Source: Perkinsus olseni
Taxonomy: Eukaryota > Perkinsozoa > Perkinsida > Perkinsidae
NCBI GenBank assembly: GCA_013115135.1
Contig: JABANP010000187.1
Location: 1-64,000, forward strand
Direction: 5' to 3'
DNA length: 64,000 bases
The stretch's first letter is position 1. Each line of letters begins with the position of its first letter. Position numbers and translations under genes: made by a program. Shown in pieces: positions 10,693-20,428 of the stretch. Under the pieces are notes generated by a model, which saw nothing but the letters and a program-made list of their open reading frames with translations, was not told where the DNA came from and did not search any database.

Positions 10693-11661
10693 CTACTCCG
10701 CCATCTCAAGAATAATCTTTCCCTTAGCCCTGCGGCTCTTCTGCAACTCGTAAGCCTTCTTGCAGTTCTCCTCGTTGAAGCTGAGGACCTCCGCGAACTG
10801 GATCTCGAGCTTTTTCTCGCCGACCAAGTTGGCTAGGAAGTCCAAGTCCTTAGTGTTGAAATCGGACAGGCACATCGAGTACCCTGACCTTTGCAGGTTG
10901 AAGGGAAGAGACCTTGACAAGAAGAATCTGACCCAGTCCATGCGGCTGGGAGAGTTGATCGCCATGTACATACCACCCTTCTTAAGAGTCTGTCGGGCGG
11001 TGGGCTCGTAGTTGAAGTCCTCGGGGCTTGTGACCGTATCATAGACGACGTCGATGGTACCAGCAGGGCAGTCCTCGTTGGGGAGTTTGAAGCCTTCCTT
11101 GGTGTAGTCCATAACAACATCAGCACCCAATGACTTCACAAAGTCGCTGTTCTTACCACTGCATACGGCATAGACCTTGGCACCGAGGCTCTTAGCGATC
11201 TGCACACCACTCGAGCCAGTACCACCACTTCCACCAATCACCAACACGTTCTTGCCAGCTTCAGTAACACCACCGTGTCTGAGGGCCTGCAGGCTAACCA
11301 GGCTCGCCACCGGTAGGGAGGCGGCGACCTTCGGGTCCACACCCTCAGGGACATGGGCTATCTCAGCAACATTCGCCACCGAGTATTGAGCCAGGGAACC
11401 TTGCACAGCCTTGCCGAAGACAACGTCGCCCTCCTTAAACTGGCCGGACCCAATAGTGACTTTCCCAGCGAAATCGATACCGACTGGACGGCCTTTGATC
11501 TGGCGGGACATGAAGGGGACGTGGGGGAGCTTGTAGTCCACAGGATTGATACTGGCCGCGATGACCTTGACTTGAACCTGGGACTTGCCGGGCTTCGGCT
11601 TCGGCTGCTCGCCCGCCCAGGTCATCTCGTTGGTCTGAGGATGGTAGATGTAGGCTTGCAT
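10693..11661 (-). CDS. Quinone oxidoreductase-like MDR protein 5
   Basis: A 322-residue member of the same MDR family starting MQAYIYHPQTNEM at the ATG at 11661. The frame is open a further 42 codons upstream, but that part has no family resemblance. Motifs: QVQVKVIAASINPVDYKLP, GIDFAGKVTIGSGQFKEGD and VLVIGGSGGTGSSGVQIAK. The central 133 residues are identical to paralogue 4, while the C-terminal third (SRMDWVRFFLSRSLPFNLQR) resembles paralogue 6. It is therefore a mosaic. Intronless. Confidence 0.94.
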   Translation of the reverse strand: MQAYIYHPQTNEMTWAGEQPKPKPGKSQVQVKVIAASINPVDYKLPHVPFMSRQIKGRPVGIDFAGKVTIGSGQFKEGDVVFGKAVQGSLAQYSVANVAEIAHVPEGVDPKVAASLPVASLVSLQALRHGGVTEAGKNVLVIGGSGGTGSSGVQIAKSLGAKVYAVCSGKNSDFVKSLGADVVMDYTKEGFKLPNEDCPAGTIDVVYDTVTSPEDFNYEPTARQTLKKGGMYMAINSPSRMDWVRFFLSRSLPFNLQRSGYSMCLSDFNTKDLDFLANLVGEKKLEIQFAEVLSFNEENCKKAYELQKSRRAKGKIILEMAE

Positions 11662-12491
11662 GTTAAGATAGGGTTCACAACAACAACAAATCCTGGGGCT
11701 CGGGTAAGGCCACTTGCGTGCGTTTCGTTGGGATCGACTATTTCCCTTTTCGGTTGACCAGCTACGAGACCCTAGGTCGACTTTCAAGTCTTAAAAATTG
11801 CGAAGAAAATACGTAAAATATCCGCTGAGTATCCTTTCGAGCTGATAGAAAACGTTGCGAGCCTCGGAGCACCTAGTTAGACACTCTCTACTATCGCGAA
11901 CCGACCTTCCGACTAGACGCTCCTGACCACCGAAACCTCGACACGCCGCAAGAGTCTTCTTGTTTCAAAGCCACGAACGAACGCCGGAGACTCTGCCACG
12001 AGACAAAAATTGGATACAGAATCAATTCTAAGATTTAGGGCCAGTCTCTCGAACTCCTCCTGCAGGGTAGCTCCGGAGATAATAGCTCGACGAAGAATCC
12101 GGCAGGAACAGCCGCCACCACAAGCACGACACAAAAATCTGTCTCCCTGGATTGGCCATGGGTCGACCTAAGATACCATCCAACGCCTAGCGAAGTAACA
12201 ACTCTGTGGTTCTATGAAGTAAGCAAATGAAATCGCACAGCCGATACGACAACAGCAGCGGTAGCCTGCAGGAACCCCAGGCATTGCCAGAAATTTTATG
12301 CTACTTTCACAAGGGTAATGCACGATGAGAGAAAACCACCGATTTGGTATCTTTATCAACCTCTAGCCAGAAGTTGTCAACACTCATCACAACAGAAAGA
12401 TACTCAAGAAAATCTATGGTCTTATCATCATCATAATATTTATTAATAAATAATCCGACTTAGATGGTACGAGCAGGCCATACCACATTTC
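11662..12491. other. Intergenic between paralogues 5 and 6
   Basis: No supported gene or RNA seen. Confidence 0.5.
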
Positions 12492-13472
12492 TCACAACTT
12501 CTGTTCCATATCGATCACAACTTTCCCCTTAACACGACGACTCTTAAGTAAATCAAAGGCCTTCCGACAGCCCTCCTCAGTAAAGGGCAGCACTTCCTGC
12601 AAGGGCACCTTCAGCTCGCCATTCATCACCATACCAGCGAGAGTGTCCAAGTCCTGCGTACGGGCGTCGGAGGTGACCATAAAGTAGCCCGACCTCTGCA
12701 GATTGAACGGCAGGAAGCTCGACAGAATCGCCCTGGCCAAGTCCAGCTTGCTAGGGGAGTTGGTCGTGATGTACTTGCCACCTTGCCTCAGCGACTTCCT
12801 CGCCAGAGGCTCGTAGTTCATATCCTCGGGACTCGAAACCGTGTCGAAGACGACGTCAATGCTGTCAGTGGGGCACTGCTTGTTGGGGAAGGCGAAACCA
12901 CTCTTACTGTAGTCCAGGATCTCATCAGCCCCCAGCGACTTAACAAATTCCTCGTTCTTGCCACTGCAAACGCCCCAGACCTTCGCCCCAAGGCTCTTAG
13001 CGATCTGCACACCCATACAGCCCACACCACCACTGGCGCCGATGATCAGCACATTCCTCGTGGACTCGCTGATCTGCCCTTTACGAAGCGCGGCAAGGGC
13101 GGTAGTGCTCGCCGTTGGCAGACCTGCAGCAGTCGTGTGGTCCATGCCCTCAGGCACCTTAGCGATCCGGCTGGCGTCGGCAGTCGTGTACTCAGCCAGA
13201 GCCCCTTTGAAAGTCACCCCGTAGACGATATCCCCCTCCTTGAAATCACCATTGGGGACGGTCACCTTGCCCGAGAAATCAAAGCCTACCGGACGACCCC
13301 TGAGCAGGTAGGAGCTAAAGGGGACCATCGTCGGCAGCTTGTAGTCCAACGGGTTCATACCAACCGCCATCACTTTCACTTGGACCTGCGATCGCCCAGG
13401 CTTCGGAATCTCAACATCACCCTCGTGCCAGGCCATATCGCCTGCCTTGTCGCCGTAGGTGAAGGCTTTCAT
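12492..13472 (-). CDS. Quinone oxidoreductase-like MDR protein 6
   Basis: A 326-residue MDR protein, the most diverged of the array. It has QVQVKVMAVGMNPLDYKLP, GFDFSGKVT and the nucleotide motif VLIIGASGGVGCMGVQIAK, in which a cysteine replaces the usual serine or alanine after GGVG. ATG at 13472; intronless. It is the 5'-most member of the six minus-strand genes. A long plus-strand frame (12783-13502) overlapping it is an antisense shadow. Confidence 0.94.
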   Translation of the reverse strand: MKAFTYGDKAGDMAWHEGDVEIPKPGRSQVQVKVMAVGMNPLDYKLPTMVPFSSYLLRGRPVGFDFSGKVTVPNGDFKEGDIVYGVTFKGALAEYTTADASRIAKVPEGMDHTTAAGLPTASTTALAALRKGQISESTRNVLIIGASGGVGCMGVQIAKSLGAKVWGVCSGKNEEFVKSLGADEILDYSKSGFAFPNKQCPTDSIDVVFDTVSSPEDMNYEPLARKSLRQGGKYITTNSPSKLDLARAILSSFLPFNLQRSGYFMVTSDARTQDLDTLAGMVMNGELKVPLQEVLPFTEEGCRKAFDLLKSRRVKGKVVIDMEQKL

Positions 13473-13710
13473 AGTGACAAAGGATGTTTATGCTGCACAT
13501 AGGACTCACGATACCCAATGCCGTACTCAGGGGTGGGCAAATAGGGCACTTGCCCAGGGGTCGCGAAAGGACTCCCACTCGGGAAGGCCCCGAGGTGGGA
13601 CCGCCCCAGCCCGACGGGGGGGCCTGCACGCTCGATTTGCCCAGGGCCCGAGATTTCGAAGAAATCGGCACTGACGATACCGCCAGACACAACCCGATTC
13701 GGCCAGAAAC

Positions 13711-14551
13711 TCATTGGCGAGTGTCATCATCAACTTGAGGAAGGGACAGACCAACACTCGCAGCGGACTTCTTAAGGTCCATCTCTTGCTCCACTGGCAC
13801 CGCTATGTCGTAGTAGTCCAGGAGGGATCGCAGAGACTTCACCGAGTTGACGTAGTCCAGGTACCTGGCATTCAACATCCTCTCACAAGGCACCTCCGAG
13901 TTGCATTAGACAGACTAGGAAGTCGAGCAGGCGGGAAGGCTCCGCTAAGGATGCAGTTTGTAAGAGCCAGAGCAGCTCAGCCTTAAGTAATTGATGGGGC
14001 GTGTCGGCATCAGTGAGTTACATAGGGCAAAGCACAGACGCTATCCGCCAGCCGGAGACGAAGATAGTCATTCACAATTTGTGAAGGATGTAAAGCCCTT
14101 CTAGCCACTAGTAACTTTCTCATAGCCTCAACATGATTAAAGCGTCTTCTACGCTTATAATTCTGATACAACAAAACCAAAACCATAGAACCCCTCCAGT
14201 TTCGGGGCTGTAAAAGTGTCATTAGTAATCACAACCGACAACTTTCCCCCTCGCCATTCGGCAAGGTACCAAGCATCAATCACCGCTAAGAATGATCTCA
14301 CCCCTCGACCCGTACTACATTTCCTGGCGCGTGATGCCAGCATTGCCGCCAACTGCCCTCATCCACAGACTCTCCCGCTTGGCCGCCTCGAAGTCGACCC
14401 TCTCTTCCCCGTCCCTCAGCCGCGCAAATTCCCTCTCCCTCTCCGGATTCTTAACGATGCCCGCTGCTTGCAACTGCCCGACCGTCGCGAACGGCCGTAC
14501 GGGGAATCGGACAACCAACGGCCGGGCTTGAGAAGCGACTCTGGTGAGCAT
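13711..14551 (-). CDS. Putative mitochondrial protein, spliced, unrecognised
   Basis: The first exon (14319-14551) starts at an ATG. It encodes an arginine-rich, acid-free leader (MLTRVASQARPLVVRF...) like a mitochondrial targeting peptide, then a charged helix (NPEREREFARLRDGEERV). It ends at GAAAT with a GTAGTA donor. The last exon is about 13711-13893 (VPCERMLNARYLDYVNSVK..., ending VDDDTRQ). Between them a frame at about 14090-14163 (RRFNHVEAMRKLLVARRAL, after the acceptor TTGTTGTATCAG) can be joined in phase at both sides, but the donor for the preceding mini-exon is poor. Family not recognised; a mitochondrial ribosomal or respiratory accessory protein is a guess. Confidence 0.5.
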
Positions 14552-14669
14552 CTCTTAACTTCTCAAGAAAAGCAAGGCGATCTGTTTTATTGACAATAAC
14601 CGCAATTTCTGATCAACTCACACAACGCATGAGCTTTCGCAAGAAGCCTAGTAGGTGAAGATGATGAAA

Positions 14670-15859
14670 TCACTCGACAACGGGCAGCTGCTTCTCCATC
14701 GTGTAAGCGTCCTTGGGGTCAAGGTCAGGGTAGTAGCCCGGGACCTCGGCCACCTTCTCAAAACCGTGCTTCTCGTAAAACGATATCGCTGAAGCGTTGT
14801 TTATCTGACAAGGGGAATGGTAGGGAATTTAACCACAGAGATTCCTAGCAGCAAAAACACAAACTACGTTCTAGGTTGCTCAGTGTTGCGTAAGTTAGCC
14901 TTAGCGCCCATCACTAATGTACGTGGTAAGCGACCGACCTGCCTCAGAATCCACCCCGGGCTACCTGGACGTCGAGAGAGATCTTCACAACCTGACCGGC
15001 GAGGCCCGTTTCCTCGGCACGGTGCTGTCCATGATGATGGCTGGCTGATCGTGCCTTTGCCTCGCGCTCCAGGCGTAGGGCCTCCGTCCTCTTCTCGAGG
15101 TCCTCTTGGAGGGCATTGAGGAGAGTAGTGGCTACTCGACACCGACGGAACATTGGTAAAACCGAGAGGGTCATGATGTACCTGGAGGTGAGGTCTGGAC
15201 GAAGCATCCATCTATGACAACAGAGACAGCGCGGACAATGATAACAACGACGACGATAGCACGAAGTTGGTGTCACCAACAGCAACGAGAACTGATAAAA
15301 CTCTCAATTCAGTTACTGATAATACCACCAGTACTACTCTTGTCGCTGCATACAAGAGAACAGCGAGAGGATAACCGACATTTTCTACCAGCAGACGATT
15401 GCTGCCACCATCAGCACGTCCTCTATTACATTTTCATGCCTTGTGAAGGGTCCTTAGGGTCAACCGCCATCATTCGGCATCCGATAGAGCCGACCAAAAC
15501 GTCGCACATGTATGCGAGTTTAACAAAGCCGCCGTTGTCCTTGAACTTAAGGAGGCCCTCGTAGAAATGGTCGCCGTAGCGCACCGGGAACGTCAATTGA
15601 TTCAGCAGCTTCACTTGGGCGATGTTCTGAGCAGAGAGAAACAACATCAACGACGAGGCCGATCCTGAGCGTCAAGCCCGTTGGGAACTCAGAATAAACT
15701 TTTACACGTCAAATGCGGTTGAGTGAAGGCCCTCACCTTGTCAGTCAGGTCCACTAGTATGAGGCGAAAAGGGGGCTTTTCGAGAGACTCGAGGACAGCA
15801 TTGGATCGGAGTTCTGCAGGGGGCAGTTGGGCATCGGTCACGGCAGTCGTTGAGGGCAT
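14670..15859 (-). CDS. NAA50: NAA50-type N-alpha-acetyltransferase
   Basis: GNAT-fold N-terminal acetyltransferase like human NAA50, which acetylates Met-starting N-termini next to or within the NatA complex. Four exons join in phase: 15737-15859, 15430-15626, 14965-15181 and 14670-14804 (223 residues). Family features in order: NIAQVKLLNQLTFPVRYGD, the strand KLAYMCDVLVGSIGCR, YIMTLSVLPMFRR followed by the acetyl-CoA loop region, SLDVQINNASAISFYEKHGF and a YYPDLDPKDAY C-terminus. Two oddities: an extra charged insert (about LEKRTEALRLEREAKARS and on) between the acetyl-CoA helix and the next strand, and CRVATTL where the family normally has a glycine-rich Q/RxxGxG/A loop. The N-terminal 28 residues are an extension. 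Introns are 110, 248 and 160 nt. Confidence 0.88.
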
Positions 15860-16997
15860 AGCAGAGCAAGGGCAAGAAAAGAACACCTGGATGATGAGGA
15901 TGCTTTATCGACGTTCTTGAGAATCCTCGGACTGCTGTATCCTCTCCTCAGTCTCGAGAGGCCTCCGCGATCGAGGCCTTCCCTGAGGGCTTGTAAGCAG
16001 CGTCAGAAACCACTCCCTCAAGGGCCCCTGCACATAAAAATTTAGATCCTCGAGGAAGCTTCAACCGGTTTTTCAAAGGAATTCGATGGTCCAATTTCGA
16101 TCGCCGATATTCTCTATTTGTTCAGCTCACGTTTACGCGGGGGGCTGAGCGGCGCTCGATGCAGAGCGCTGTGGCAGTGGGCCTCTACTGTAGCGTTCTG
16201 CCTCGAAGTGGTAGCAATCCTGTGGAAAGATGGGGGATCGCTGTCGAGACCCAATGCTGCTGATCAGCGATTCCTCGCGGCAGATTTTATGCTATATGGT
16301 GGAACGGATGGATCCACGATCACACCTCGGAAGGTCCCAGGTTCGATTCATGGAGGCGTTACATTTTCAACCGCATGGTGAGAAGAATCGTATTTTTCTT
16401 CGATCGTTCCATCGAGTGCCATCTCGATGATCCTCGGGCCCTTTCGGTAAGTGTTAAACACGTCATCACACGGTGACCAATAGTATGACATAGAGCATAA
16501 CCGCCTAGTTCTGAGATGAGGATTTGGGAGACGGTGAACGCTCAGACTGTGGCAGGCCCCGATGGTGCTCCCGAAGTCTCCGTCGGGAGTCCCGACTCGG
16601 GACAGAAGGCCGTTACCAATGCAGCTGGTTAGCAGCTACTCAACGCTACGGAGAGTGAAGTTCGCTCCTACTTCGAATCGGTCCGTCCTGTGCTGAGAGA
16701 TGTGGCGATTGTTGTACCATGTACAGCACGATGTAGAAGGAAAGCTTCTCCTGTGCTGTGAATCGAACTGGCTAGCCGACTCCACAGTGCAGTGATGCTC
16801 AAGTACATCAGCAAGTGCTCCCAAAGGCACTTTACGGATCATCATAGCCGCATACTGTTGCATGAACAACACAACTCAGCACTCGACTGGCCGGTCCGCA
16901 TGAACTGACCCGCTTGGGGGGACTGCGGCAATCCGAGTCTAACTAATGACGGCAGTATCTGTCCCTGAAGACAGTCGTGGATGTCAGAGTGTTGTAT

Positions 16998-17111
16998 TCT
17001 TCTTACTCATACGTGGAACACAAGGCCAAAGGGAGCTTTTGTGGAATGGATCTAATGAAAGAGCTTTTGCCCAGACTACTCTGCACGCATAAACATAGAC
17101 GGAGCGTAACA
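16998..17111 (+). repeat. Dispersed repeat family B, plus copy
   Basis: Shares TTACTCATACG, ACACAAGGCC, GCCCAGACTACTC and CACGCATAAAC in order with 46790-46903, and in reverse with 8956-9045. Confidence 0.75.
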
Positions 17112-17713
17112 CAGAGCCAGGGCACGCTAGTACGAAAGTTTGTCCCCGCGACCAGGGGGTTCTGCAAACCTCCCGAGGCTTCTCTACGTCTCTTGTATAA
17201 CTGGTCAGGTCCCTCACCCACAAACCTGATTGCCTCAATCAGACTTGAACATTGGTAGAAGATCACAGTATTCAAACTGCCTAAATACGAACCCGTAGAG
17301 TTCCCGTCCCCTGGCGCACTTGGTTCATGTCATTGTCTCCTGCAACGGAGCCGCAAAGATGCTTTCGGTGGGGACGGTGAGCTCTCTCTGCATACATTGC
17401 CGCATCAGGAAGGTTAATGACGGAGAGCAATGATGCTCTATCGAGCTCATACTCAGGAAACAACCGGCTTAGTGCTACCGTTAACGATGAATGTCCGCCA
17501 TTCGGGTGGGTGGTGATGGCGCGTTCCTCTTGCACATGCGTGCTACCCATAGCCGAAAGCTGAGCCGTCGCGGTGGACTCTCAGCGGCCTATCATCGCTG
17601 CTGCTACTGCTGCTCTTCGAAGCCAATTCTGGCAGCCAATTCTACCGCCCATTCACACGGCGGCGCTCACGAAGGAGTACAACCGCGAACCTCACATGGC
17701 TCCCCAACCCTCA

Positions 17714-17728
17714 GTTTTTTCTTCTAGA
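17714..17728 (+). promoter_or_regulatory. Pyrimidine-AG acceptor directly before ATG
   Basis: A run of Ts and Cs ending TTCTTCTAG stops one base before the ATG at 17729. It fits a 3' splice site for spliced-leader addition or a 5'UTR intron, and argues against the longer upstream start. Confidence 0.45.
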
Positions 17729-18691
17729 ATGAAGGCTTTCGTTTACAGTCCTGACGACGGCAGCATAGTCCCTTCTAAGAGCGCCTTGTCCATTCCGAAG
17801 CCCTCGGCTGGCCAGGTCCAAGTTAAAGTCATCGCCGCTGGGGTCAACCCCGTTGATGTTAAGTTTCCCAATATTCCGATCGTTGGGAAGACCGCCAAAG
17901 GGCGGGCCGCCGGTTTCGATTTTGCAGGAGAAGTGACCATTGGTTCCGGTGAGTACAAGAAGGGTGATCTGGTCTACGGCGTAGCTCGCCAAGGCTCCTT
18001 CTGTGAGTATACCGTGGCTGATGTGTCTCGTATTGCCCGCATTCCGAAGGGCATGTCACCCGTCGTCGCCGCCTCCTTGCCGATAGCCACCCTGGTTAGT
18101 CTACAGGCCCTGAAGCAAGGTGGTGTTTTGGCTCCTGGCAAGAGTGTCCTCATCATTGGTGCCAGCGGTGGTACCGGAGCAAGTGCCGTACAGATCGCCA
18201 AGGCCCACGGTGCGAAGGTCTATGCCGTGTGTAGCGGAAGGAACGCTGATTACGTTAAGTCCCTCGGTGCCGATGTGGTCCTCGATTACACTAAGGACGG
18301 CTTCCAGCTCCCCAACGACCAGTGCCCAGCCGGTACCGTTGATATGGTCTATGACTGTGTGGTAGCCCCAGGGGAAACAAACTATGAGCCCACTGCTCGG
18401 CAGACTCTCACCAAGGAGGGGATGTACATCGGTGTCAATGGCTCGGAGCCTGATGACTGGCTGGCGTACTTCATCGAACCTCGTGTACCCTTTCCCGTTC
18501 AAAGACCTAACTACTCCGTGGTCCTCGTTCAAGTGAATACCGAGGAGCTCGTTGAGCTCACGTCTCTGGTCACAGCTGGGAAGCTGAAGGTCGATATTCA
18601 AGAGCTGCCTCTTACTGATGAGGGCATCGACACAGCCGTAAAGGCCATTAGGGGCCGTCGCATTCGCGGTAAAATCGTTATCGTCGTGTGA
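17729..18691 (+). CDS. Quinone oxidoreductase-like MDR protein 7
   Basis: A 320-residue zinc-free MDR quinone-oxidoreductase-like protein, first of two on the plus strand, divergent from the minus-strand group. Start MKAFVYSPDDG chosen by alignment with paralogues and because a splice-acceptor-like tract ends just before it. The same frame is open 52 codons upstream, giving a possible but unsupported leader. Motifs: QVQVKVIAAGVNPVDVKFP, GFDFAGEVTIGSGEYKKGD and IIGASGGTGASAVQIAK. Its central blocks are identical to paralogues 1 (opposite strand, about 15 kb away) and 8. Intronless. Confidence 0.94.
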   Translation: MKAFVYSPDDGSIVPSKSALSIPKPSAGQVQVKVIAAGVNPVDVKFPNIPIVGKTAKGRAAGFDFAGEVTIGSGEYKKGDLVYGVARQGSFCEYTVADVSRIARIPKGMSPVVAASLPIATLVSLQALKQGGVLAPGKSVLIIGASGGTGASAVQIAKAHGAKVYAVCSGRNADYVKSLGADVVLDYTKDGFQLPNDQCPAGTVDMVYDCVVAPGETNYEPTARQTLTKEGMYIGVNGSEPDDWLAYFIEPRVPFPVQRPNYSVVLVQVNTEELVELTSLVTAGKLKVDIQELPLTDEGIDTAVKAIRGRRIRGKIVIVV

Positions 18692-19475
18692 GTCAGTGTT
18701 CGCGCGCTGAGGCGGAGCGTTCCAGCCCGTGGCAAAATGCCCTTCTGTCGCGCTTCTGGTCTTCTGGTTATTATTATTTTCACGTGTTTGTTGATCGTTC
18801 CCACTCCCTTCTCGGGGAGCGGAAGCCGGGGAACCTTCCGCGGCTTCAAGGCTTCTACTTTTCGTCCACATAAGGCAAGCTTTATTTCCTACAGCTGCTT
18901 GCGTTATTCCAGTTAAAAAGTGATCGGAAAACTGAACACTTGAACCGATCCAGCATGGATCGTCGGGGCGCCAAAAGAACAGACAGCAGGGAGGCAAGGA
19001 TTCTCACGCGGGTCAACATGCACCTATCGAGGTAGACCACCTGTAGAGGAGGGTCAATCGCGAAGGTTGTTGTGCCATTCGGGTGTATCGGGTGACATAG
19101 AACGCACACATAGGAAGAAGCGTGGTAAGCCATGTAAGGTTTCCTGGCTTCTCGAACTGACTACTCGAGTGGTAGGTGTCACCATGATTGGTGTCACCAC
19201 TAGCAAGTGGTGAACGTCACTAAAGCAGCAGGCAACAGATGTTTTCAAAATCATTTAGATGACTCGGACTGGTGCGAACTTTCCCCAATACTCTTTCGGA
19301 CTGAGCCGAGTGGCGTGTCTCTCCGCAGTGAAGGCGAGTATCAGCACTACAAGGCCCCATTGCACATGGTAATTGGGGACAGAGCGCCGAAAAGAGCATG
19401 TGTGCATGCGTGCTACCGCCGGAACCCTCCGCTTAGCGGCTGATCTACTGGCCTCTCTCAAGTTACTTACTGGTG
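18692..19475. other. Intergenic between paralogues 7 and 8
   Basis: No gene. A long minus-strand frame spanning 18101-18997 is an antisense shadow of paralogue 7 that runs on into this spacer. Confidence 0.5.
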
Positions 19476-20428
19476 ATGAAGGCCTGTATCTACAGACCCG
19501 ACGACGGAGAGATCATCTTCTCTAAAGAGGATATGCCGGTTCCTCAACCGTCCGACGGGCAGGTCCAGGTTAAGGTTCTCGCAGCCAGCATCAATCCGGT
19601 CGACCTTGGTCTCCCGCACATGCCAATTGTCAAGCAAAACGCTGTAGGCCGACCGGCAGGTTTTGACTTTGCAGGAGAAGTGACCATTGGTTCCGGTGAG
19701 TACAAGAAGGGTGATCTGGTCTATGGCGTAGCTCGCCAAGGCTCCTTCTGTGAGTATACCGTGGCTGATGTGTCTCGTATTGCCCGCATTCCGAAGGGCA
19801 TGTCACCCGTCGTCGCCGCCTCCTTGCCGATCGCCTCCCTGGCTAGTCTACAGGCTCTGAAGGAGGGCGACGTCTTGGCTTCCGGCAAGAACGTGCTGAT
19901 ACTCGGTGCCAGCGGTGGTACCGGAGCAAGTGCCGTACAGATCGCCAAGGCCCACGGTGCGAAGGTCTATGCCGTCTGCAGCGGAAGGAACGCTGATTAC
20001 GTTAAGTCCCTCGGTGCCGATGTGGTCCTCGATTACACTAAGGACGGCTTCCAGCTCCCCAACGGCCAGTGCCCAGCTGACAGCATGGACGCGGCCCTCG
20101 ACTGCGTGAAGACCCCGAACTACGAGCCCTCTGCCCGGAAGGTCCTCAAGAAAGACGCCAACTATGTCGCCCTTGGATCAGACAGTCTCACAGACCGACT
20201 GGCCTACTTCATCGAACCCTTAGTGCCATTCCCTGTCCAGAGGCCGAACTATCGTCAAGTCCTTGTCCAAGTGAACACCGAAGAGCTCAACGAGCTCTCC
20301 TCATTGGTGATCTCCGGAAGCTCAAGGTTACGATCGAAGAGCTGCCGTTCACTGAGCAGGGTTGCATTGCAGCAGTGAAATCTATCAAGGGCCGTCGCAA
20401 CCGTGGCAAGGTCGTCATTGTTATGTAG
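19476..20428 (+). pseudogene. Quinone oxidoreductase-like MDR protein 8, frameshifted
   Basis: Starts MKACIYRPDDGEI at the ATG at 19476 and keeps GFDFAGEVT and LGASGGTGASAVQIAK. Compared with the paralogues, one base is missing at about 20315-20317 (after LSSLVISG), so the natural frame ends at a premature stop at 20378. The lost C-terminal frame continues recognisably to a stop at 20426-20428 (conserved GRRNRGKVVIVM end). A short in-frame deletion also removes several residues of the DTVTSPEDxNYEP segment. Either a decaying copy or a one-base sequencing error. Upstream core identical to paralogues 1 and 7. Confidence 0.8.

Larger units (their letters stand above)
15860..17728. other. Intergenic between NAA50 and oxidoreductase 7
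   Basis: No gene recognised. Contains a family B repeat at 16998-17111 and a tRNA T-arm-like word at 16333-16352 (GGTCCCAGGTTCGATTCATG). Confidence 0.5.

Noticed and set aside
12783..13502. 239-residue plus-strand open frame
   Set aside because: Antisense shadow of oxidoreductase 6; no family resemblance, and it lies fully over a conserved minus-strand gene.
18101..18997. 298-residue minus-strand open frame
   Set aside because: Antisense to oxidoreductase 7; similar antisense frames recur over the other paralogues, as expected from shared codon use.
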